A DNA stretch of 46,773 nt from Cellulophaga sp. F20128 (GTDB lineage: Bacteria; Bacteroidota; Bacteroidia; Flavobacteriales; Flavobacteriaceae). The translations under genes were made by a program, and so were the position numbers. The notes beneath the pieces were generated by a model, which was not told the origin of the DNA, did not search any database, and worked only from the letters and a program-made list of their open reading frames with translations. Within the stretch, counting starts at the first letter, position 1. Every line of letters begins with the position of its first letter. The stretch covers positions 1 through 46,773 of the forward strand of contig NZ_JALKBA010000023.1 of the NCBI RefSeq assembly GCF_023015805.1. The letters run 5' to 3'. Positions 42,421 to 46,773 of this stretch are shown here, one piece after another.

Positions 42421-43188
42421 TTATTGCTGTTTCTTGTATTTGGCAATGGCTTCTCTAATTTTTTCTATTCTATTTTCAGGGTCAGGATGGGTACTTTGAA
42501 ACTCTGGTTGCCTATTAGGGCCAGCGGCAGCTTTTAGTATTTTCATTACGGCGATCATTTCTTCCGGATTATAACCCGCTTGAATCATAAATAAAACACC
42601 TAATTCATCACTTTCCAGCTCATCACCACGGCCATTTGTCAATAAGGTGTTTTGTCCTATACCACTTACCACGCCGCCCATATCAGCTCCAACCGAGGCA
42701 CCCATCGTTAGGGTTTGCCAAAAACTACTATCCGCTATGCGCTCCGCGGAATGCCTGCCAATAACATGTCCTATTTCATGGCCTAAAACCCCGGCTAATT
42801 GCGCTTCTGTGAGCTGGGAAAATAAAGCATGGGTAATAAAAACTTGCCCTCCAGGTAATGCAAATGCATTAATGGTCTGGTCATCTGCCAGTAAATGAAA
42901 TTCAAATTTATAAGGAGTTTCTTTAGCTATACTATTTTGTACTATTTTAGTGCCAATGGCATCTACCAAAGCTTGCTTGCCTTGGTCTGGGAATAAACCA
43001 CCATATTGCTGTGCTACTTCAGGGGCACTTTGTAAGCCTATGGCAATTTCTTGATCGGTATTCATATTAATATTTTGAACACGACCCGTATAAGGGTTTT
43101 CTTCTTTGTTGTTGCAGCGTTGCACAAATGCAAAGGCAACAATGACTAAACCTATGATGATTCTAATTTTCCAATTTCCTCTTTTCAT
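42421..43188 (-). CDS. M48-family zinc metallopeptidase, membrane anchored
   Basis: The 255-aa protein begins with a hydrophobic segment (IRIIIGLVIVAFAFV, 8-22) followed by Cys25. The cysteine context (QRC) is not a proper lipobox, so a membrane anchor is as likely as lipidation. The zinc motif HEIGHVIGRH is at 137-146, and the downstream DELESDELG supplies the third ligand Glu. AFALPGGQVFITHALFSQL precedes it, as in BepA/LoiP-type quality-control proteases. It probably acts in the periplasm on misfolded or outer-membrane proteins. It follows the M15 peptidase gene after 44 bases. Confidence 0.93.
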   Translation of the reverse strand: MKRGNWKIRIIIGLVIVAFAFVQRCNNKEENPYTGRVQNINMNTDQEIAIGLQSAPEVAQQYGGLFPDQGKQALVDAIGTKIVQNSIAKETPYKFEFHLLADDQTINAFALPGGQVFITHALFSQLTEAQLAGVLGHEIGHVIGRHSAERIADSSFWQTLTMGASVGADMGGVVSGIGQNTLLTNGRGDELESDELGVLFMIQAGYNPEEMIAVMKILKAAAGPNRQPEFQSTHPDPENRIEKIREAIAKYKKQQ

Positions 43189-43232
43189 TGTGGTGCTGCT
43201 CCTTGGTTAGTAAAAGAAAGATACAAAAAGAG

Positions 43233-43973
43233 TTATAATAGTGTTGGATTTATGTCTAAAATATTATTCACTATATAAGATTTTATAAAGCCTGTAGTAA
43301 AGTGTTCACTTCCTAGTAAATCTTGGTTGTGTAATAGGCGCATGATATTTTTACTCCTAAACTGGGTTAACATGGGTATGGAAATAGGGGCATAACTATA
43401 GTGCCAAGGTTCATACTTAAATCCTCTTCTTTTTTTATCATTGGTGTACACTAAATGAAAACCATATTTTTGGGCATTCTCGTCCATCCATATTTTTATG
43501 TCCTCAAAAGGGCCGCCTGCTTCAAATTTTTCAGGAACAAGGACATCGCCAGTGGTTTTTTGGTACCCATCAATAATGTCAATATCGGTACCCCAATGAT
43601 GTCTGCTAGTGCCAGGAATGGTAGAATATTCCACAATTTTTTCTATAGCGTCTAGGGGGCTTAAATTTTCGTTTTGAGTGTATTTTAAATATTTGCGTTC
43701 CCAAATACCTTCTTGTCTTGCGTAGTTTCTATAGCTAGAGACTATTTTAAGATCAAAGCCATCACTATAGGCGGCAACTTTCATTTTAAGGAAAGCGTCA
43801 TGGGCTTCTTTTCGTAGGTTAATGCCTTTTCCGTAAAGATCAATATCTGTTTGCCCCATTAGTTCTTGAACAGAATATTCCATGTCTTGTTCTTGCGAAA
43901 AAATAAAGTTGGGTAGTGTTAAAGCAACGGCTCCTACAATACCACTTTTTAGAATAAATGACCTTCTTTGCAT
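43233..43973 (-). CDS. M15-family D-alanyl-D-alanine carboxypeptidase-like protein
   Basis: The 246-aa exported protein opens with MQRRSFILKSGIVGAVALTLP, a Tat-like twin-arginine signal. The VanY/M15B domain shows VSSYRNYARQEGIWERKY and SRHHWGTDIDI at 123-133, where His125 and Asp132 are expected zinc ligands. The final WHYSY carries His191, preceded by the catalytic Glu188. It would trim peptidoglycan stem peptides. A Tat signal would imply export in a folded state, which is inference. It lies two bases behind the GNAT gene and 44 before the M48 gene. Confidence 0.92.
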   Translation of the reverse strand: MQRRSFILKSGIVGAVALTLPNFIFSQEQDMEYSVQELMGQTDIDLYGKGINLRKEAHDAFLKMKVAAYSDGFDLKIVSSYRNYARQEGIWERKYLKYTQNENLSPLDAIEKIVEYSTIPGTSRHHWGTDIDIIDGYQKTTGDVLVPEKFEAGGPFEDIKIWMDENAQKYGFHLVYTNDKKRRGFKYEPWHYSYAPISIPMLTQFRSKNIMRLLHNQDLLGSEHFTTGFIKSYIVNNILDINPTLL

Positions 43974-43975
43974 AA

Positions 43976-44428
43976 CTATGAATTTAATTTTTTATACATC
44001 ACATAATGTAAACCTACGTCTGGAATATCAAAAATAGGCCCAAATTTAGAATAACCCGAATTAATATAGAATGGAATTGCGCTTTCTCTTGCATTCATCC
44101 ATACTATAAAAACGTTCTTTTTCTCTAAAATTGTTTCGGCAACCGCAATAATTTTACGGCCATGTCCTTGGCCTTGGTACTTTTCTAACACTGCCATTCC
44201 TCGCAATTGGTAGGCGTTGGTGCTAGAAATAGCTTCGTTCTTCTGTTTAAATAAACTAACAACGGCTATTAATTTGTTTTTATAAAAACCACCGATATGA
44301 ATGGTAGTTGGTGTATCATCACCATCAAAGATAAAAGAAGAAATGGGTTTTCCTGCTCGTAAAACAGCGTGGCGAACAGCATGTGTTTCTAGGGATGAGA
44401 TAAGTGTATAGGATATTTTGGTTGCCAT
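43976..44428 (-). CDS. GNAT-family N-acetyltransferase
   Basis: The 150-aa protein has the GNAT fold: a central acetyl-CoA motif YQLRGMAVLEKYQGQGHGRKIIAVAETIL (Q-x-G-x-G variant of R/Q-x-x-G-x-G/A), then VFIVWMNARESAIPFYINSGYSKFG. The substrate is not deducible. The start MATKISYTLIS at 44428 is chosen because a -7 element lies at 44447-44454, overlapping the alternative start at 44449. It leads a probable GNAT-M15-M48 transcript. Confidence 0.9.
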   Translation of the reverse strand: MATKISYTLISSLETHAVRHAVLRAGKPISSFIFDGDDTPTTIHIGGFYKNKLIAVVSLFKQKNEAISSTNAYQLRGMAVLEKYQGQGHGRKIIAVAETILEKKNVFIVWMNARESAIPFYINSGYSKFGPIFDIPDVGLHYVMYKKLNS

Positions 44429-44446
44429 AGTAATACTAAAGGAGAC

Positions 44447-44454
44447 CAAAAATA
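44447..44454 (-). promoter_or_regulatory. TAnnTTTG -7 element, GNAT-M15-M48 genes
   Basis: Reads TATTTTTG on the minus strand, 18 nt before the GNAT ATG at 44428. Exact consensus; no clear -33. Confidence 0.55.
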
Positions 44455-44574
44455 CAAAGTATTGTTGGGAGTTGTCTATAAGCTGCCCTTATATTGTAAA
44501 CGTGAAGCTATAAAATTTGGAGGTCAAAAATTTTAAAAAAGGTAGTGTTCTTATGCCAATAGTGGACAGTAGAA

Positions 44575-45726
44575 TTAATGGGTAAGGTATAAAAAGCCTT
44601 GAAACTCTAATTGTAAGTCATCTAAATACGCCAAATAGAAATACACGCCACTAGGCAAACCTTCATTTCTTTGGTATACAAGATTGTTCATGTTAGAAAA
44701 ACCGGTAAACTCATTTTGGTAGTTGTTTTGTTCAAACACTTGAAGTCCGTTTCTATCAAAAATACGAATGCGGTTGTTGGGAGATTCTTCCAGTTCAGGG
44801 ATGTAGAGAAAATCATTGATCCCATCTCCGTTATTGCTAACAAGGTAATTGTTTAATTTAAATAATTTCGTTGGAATGGCCATTTTGGCAAAGGTAATGG
44901 CTTCATAATCATTGGGAACAAAGGTTTCTGAGGTTACGGCACCCTGGTTTAAATCGCCTATAGGATTTACGCTCCCTAAGTTTATCCATTTTTTTGCAGT
45001 GCGGTGCCAACCCGCAACCCCTATTTGATAGTATTCATCAACAATATTGGAAATTGCAGAGCGTTCATTCCAAGAAATACTAATTGTAGAAGGTAGGCTG
45101 CCATCAATATCCCAAAACTCGGTTGTGCTAAGCGCACGTACTTCTTTTTCTCGGCTATTGGTGTTAAAGCTGGTGTTAAAAGTAGTGGGTATGTTGGGGT
45201 CTTCGTAAAAATAGGCGCATTTGGCTTCTGGGTTTTCACTTTCAGAATTTAAGGTTAGTGGTCTAATATAGCTAGCGTCACCCACCGTAAAAAAGAAATT
45301 TTGTTTTTGTTTTATAGACAGGTAGCCGTCTACTTTAGAGAGATCAGATTCTCCGGTAGTAAAGGCATCTGGAGATACAATCATGTTCTCTATGGGGTTG
45401 TTTCTAAAGGTGCGGATATCACCATCTATAAAATTAAGCGCGTTGGTAACGTCTATAGAAGTTTCTAGGTCAACAGCACTTAGGGGTTTAAATATCTCGA
45501 TATCATAAAAAACAGGAATAAACGCCCCTGAAACGCTGGTAACGGTGGGGCCGTAAAAACCTACGGTACCCAAATTTTGGTCAAAGGTAGCGTTATTGAT
45601 TAGGTTGGTATGAAACCCAAGGGTAGCGGTGTCATGAATGCGAATGCTACCGCTATTGTACAGGGCAGATTGTGCAAACGTACTTGTGGTAAGTAGAACT
45701 AGTATGAAGTAGTGTATATTTTTCAT
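44575..45726 (-). CDS. Secreted protein with gliding-motility-type C-terminal domain (T9SS cargo)
   Basis: The 383-aa protein has a signal peptide (MKNIHYFILVLLTTSTFAQ). A beta-rich body follows with no recognised catalytic motif. A C-terminal module runs from about residue 290: LNNYLVSNNGDGINDFLYIPEL, NNRIRIFDRNGLQVFEQNNYQNEFTGFSN, LPSGVYFYLAYLDD. This is the CHU_C / gliding motility-associated (type B CTD) pattern that directs export by the T9SS, components of which (PorT, plug protein) are encoded in this window. It is three bases behind the repeat-rich surface protein gene and presumably cotranscribed with it. Confidence 0.87.
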   Translation of the reverse strand: MKNIHYFILVLLTTSTFAQSALYNSGSIRIHDTATLGFHTNLINNATFDQNLGTVGFYGPTVTSVSGAFIPVFYDIEIFKPLSAVDLETSIDVTNALNFIDGDIRTFRNNPIENMIVSPDAFTTGESDLSKVDGYLSIKQKQNFFFTVGDASYIRPLTLNSESENPEAKCAYFYEDPNIPTTFNTSFNTNSREKEVRALSTTEFWDIDGSLPSTISISWNERSAISNIVDEYYQIGVAGWHRTAKKWINLGSVNPIGDLNQGAVTSETFVPNDYEAITFAKMAIPTKLFKLNNYLVSNNGDGINDFLYIPELEESPNNRIRIFDRNGLQVFEQNNYQNEFTGFSNMNNLVYQRNEGLPSGVYFYLAYLDDLQLEFQGFLYLTH

Positions 45727-45729
45727 CTA

Positions 45730-46773
45730 CTAAAAATCTGTTACGGTAAAGAACCAAGCTGCATCTGTTGGTGTTCCTGCACTATCTGATATTTGTACGG
45801 TAAAGCTTGCGGCTGATTGTGCTGTGACTTGAATTGTTAATGCTGTTGTACCTACATTTAAAGGAGTTAATTGAATGATGTAGTCCCCCCCTAAACTTAA
45901 AGCGCTTAGATTTACAGTGTAAACACCAGGGACAGAATACGCAGATGTAACGGTAGGGGTTATTTTTACTGCTGTTCCTGTTGCATCAACTTTCCCCATA
46001 GCTCTTACGGCTGGGGCTTGCCATATTGCTGTACCAGCACCATCTGTGGTTAAAACTTGGTTTGCTATTCCCCTTCCTGTAGGTAATGCGGTAGAATTTA
46101 CACCAGTATTAATTGTTGTTGTCCCAGAAACATTTAATGATCCAGTTATAGTAGTGCTGCCAGCTGCTAATGTTCCTGTGGTAACGACATTTTGGGCATT
46201 AAAGTCTGGTGTTATTTTGGAACCAGCAATTGCAGCAGTAGGGTCTACATCAACATTTGAAATAGTTCCGTCAAAAATTTTGGCAGATGTAACTGCCCCG
46301 TCAACAATTGTTAAGACACCTGCGTTGGTCATTGTCGCATTTCCAGAGATAACAACTTCAGTGGCGTTGTTACTACCGTCTCCTACATAAATTCTGCCAT
46401 CTGCTAATTCGTTAATAGCATCTATGCTAGTAGTGTTTGCATTTTCTGCAGCTGTTGCTCGCGAAACTTCAGCTAATAAAGCAGTATTTCCAGTAGATAA
46501 GGCAGTAGCTAAATTGGTGTCAACATAGGTTTTAACGGCTTGCTCTGTGGGGAAATCCGTATCTGAGTTATCAACCAAAGTGCCATCTGTGGATTTATTG
46601 GCGGTGTTTTCTTTGGCGGCTACAGCGGGAGCTATTGCTATTGCTGCTTCTACAAATGCCTTAGTTGCTGCGTCTTGGGGGTTGGTGGGATCTACAACAT
46701 CGGTAAGCTTAAAAGTTCCGATTGAAAGGTCAGCAGTAGGAACAGCAAAACCAGTTAATGAGATGTTAGTTTT
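45730..46773 (-). CDS. Repetitive surface protein, N-terminus beyond window (partial)
   Basis: The frame is open to the window end, giving at least 347 residues; the true start lies outside. The sequence is low in Cys and rich in Thr, Ala, Val, Gly and Asn. It carries phrases such as DPTNPQDAATKAFVEAAI, TDFPTEQAVKTYVDTNLATAL and SGSLNVSGTTTINTG-like strands, which resemble beta-solenoid and tail-fibre-type repeats found in many Bacteroidota surface proteins. The C-terminal 85 residues form a beta module (YSVPGVYTVNLSALSLGGDY, then AWFFTVTDF). No T9SS domain ends it. It is probably an exported structural or adhesive protein working with the downstream CTD protein. Confidence 0.78.
   Translation of the reverse strand, partial: KTNISLTGFAVPTADLSIGTFKLTDVVDPTNPQDAATKAFVEAAIAIAPAVAAKENTANKSTDGTLVDNSDTDFPTEQAVKTYVDTNLATALSTGNTALLAEVSRATAAENANTTSIDAINELADGRIYVGDGSNNATEVVISGNATMTNAGVLTIVDGAVTSAKIFDGTISNVDVDPTAAIAGSKITPDFNAQNVVTTGTLAAGSTTITGSLNVSGTTTINTGVNSTALPTGRGIANQVLTTDGAGTAIWQAPAVRAMGKVDATGTAVKITPTVTSAYSVPGVYTVNLSALSLGGDYIIQLTPLNVGTTALTIQVTAQSAASFTVQISDSAGTPTDAAWFFTVTDF

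Noticed and set aside
46576-46578. TTG as start codon of the last minus-strand gene
   Set aside because: The same frame stays open for 65 more codons to the window end with matching composition and repeat style, so the gene begins outside the window.
46046-46773. Possible prophage tail-fibre region at the right edge
   Set aside because: The repeats resemble tail fibres, but the neighbour is a signal-peptide protein with a gliding-motility C-terminal domain and there is no other phage gene; a bacterial surface protein is more likely.
1-46773. Search for CRISPR arrays, insertion sequences, integrases, tRNAs, riboswitches and toxin-antitoxin pairs
   Set aside because: No regularly spaced long repeats, transposase-like proteins, cloverleaf sequences or paired small toxin genes were recognised by eye.

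Overview
The window is about 46.8 kb of AT-rich chromosome from a member of the Bacteroidota, most likely a marine Flavobacteriaceae species (relatives of Maribacter, Zobellia or Arenibacter; genus not resolvable by eye). Evidence for this placement: a compact primary sigma factor without region 1.1; at least nineteen exact TAnnTTTG promoter elements of the Bacteroidota type at gene starts; type IX secretion (T9SS) components and a gliding-motility-type C-terminal domain; a TamL-like lipidated BamA-family protein; a complete Na+-NQR operon; and a cysteine-free flavobacterial AccD. I see no insertion sequence, integrase, prophage, CRISPR array or tRNA. The region reads as vertically inherited core genome with some lineage-specific genes.

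Layout. (1) 1-2650: the 3' end of a 5S rRNA with its terminator, then a secreted macroglobulin-like protein carrying a TonB-receptor plug domain but no barrel. (2) 2826-11738, minus strand: rpoD, proC-proB-proA (proline synthesis), pnp, rpsO and fbaA-accD. (3) 11797-16567: an envelope block with tamL, a divergent SPOUT rRNA methyltransferase, and ubiE/menG-porT. (4) 16834-19674: trkA-trkH potassium uptake. (5) 19646-25928: mixed genes (NTF2-like, ChaN-like, lysoplasmalogenase, RluA pseudouridine synthase, PLP aminotransferase with a front-end fatty acid desaturase, rsmG). (6) 25930-29757: a 42-aa basic small ORF behind an array of 22-bp repeats, pruA, apaG and the T9SS plug protein. (7) 29938-38606: nqrABCDEF, two tandem secreted ankyrin mini-proteins, a small conserved NQR-linked gene and apbE. 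(8) 38609-41775, minus strand: gpmI, map and a SAM methyltransferase. (9) 42131-46773, minus strand: a 55-aa single-span membrane protein, M48 and M15 peptidases with a GNAT acetyltransferase, and a surface-protein pair of which the upstream partner runs off the window edge.

How the genes fit together. NQR pumps sodium using menaquinone made with MenG (UbiE), and ApbE supplies the covalent FMN of NqrB and NqrC. Proline is made by ProBAC and degraded by PruA, from separate loci. PorT and the plug protein serve the T9SS, whose probable cargo (a gliding-motility-type CTD protein) is also in the window. TamL belongs to outer-membrane biogenesis.

The most interesting unexplained signals are: three TTTACATT units spaced exactly 22 bp beside a previously unmarked 42-aa gene; a promoter set that implies very short or leaderless mRNAs for several genes; the NQR locus with its inserted duplicated ankyrin pair; a charged tail on NqrE; a dyad directly before proC; and the barrel-less plug protein. 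I did not find a clearly novel multi-gene defence or metabolic system.
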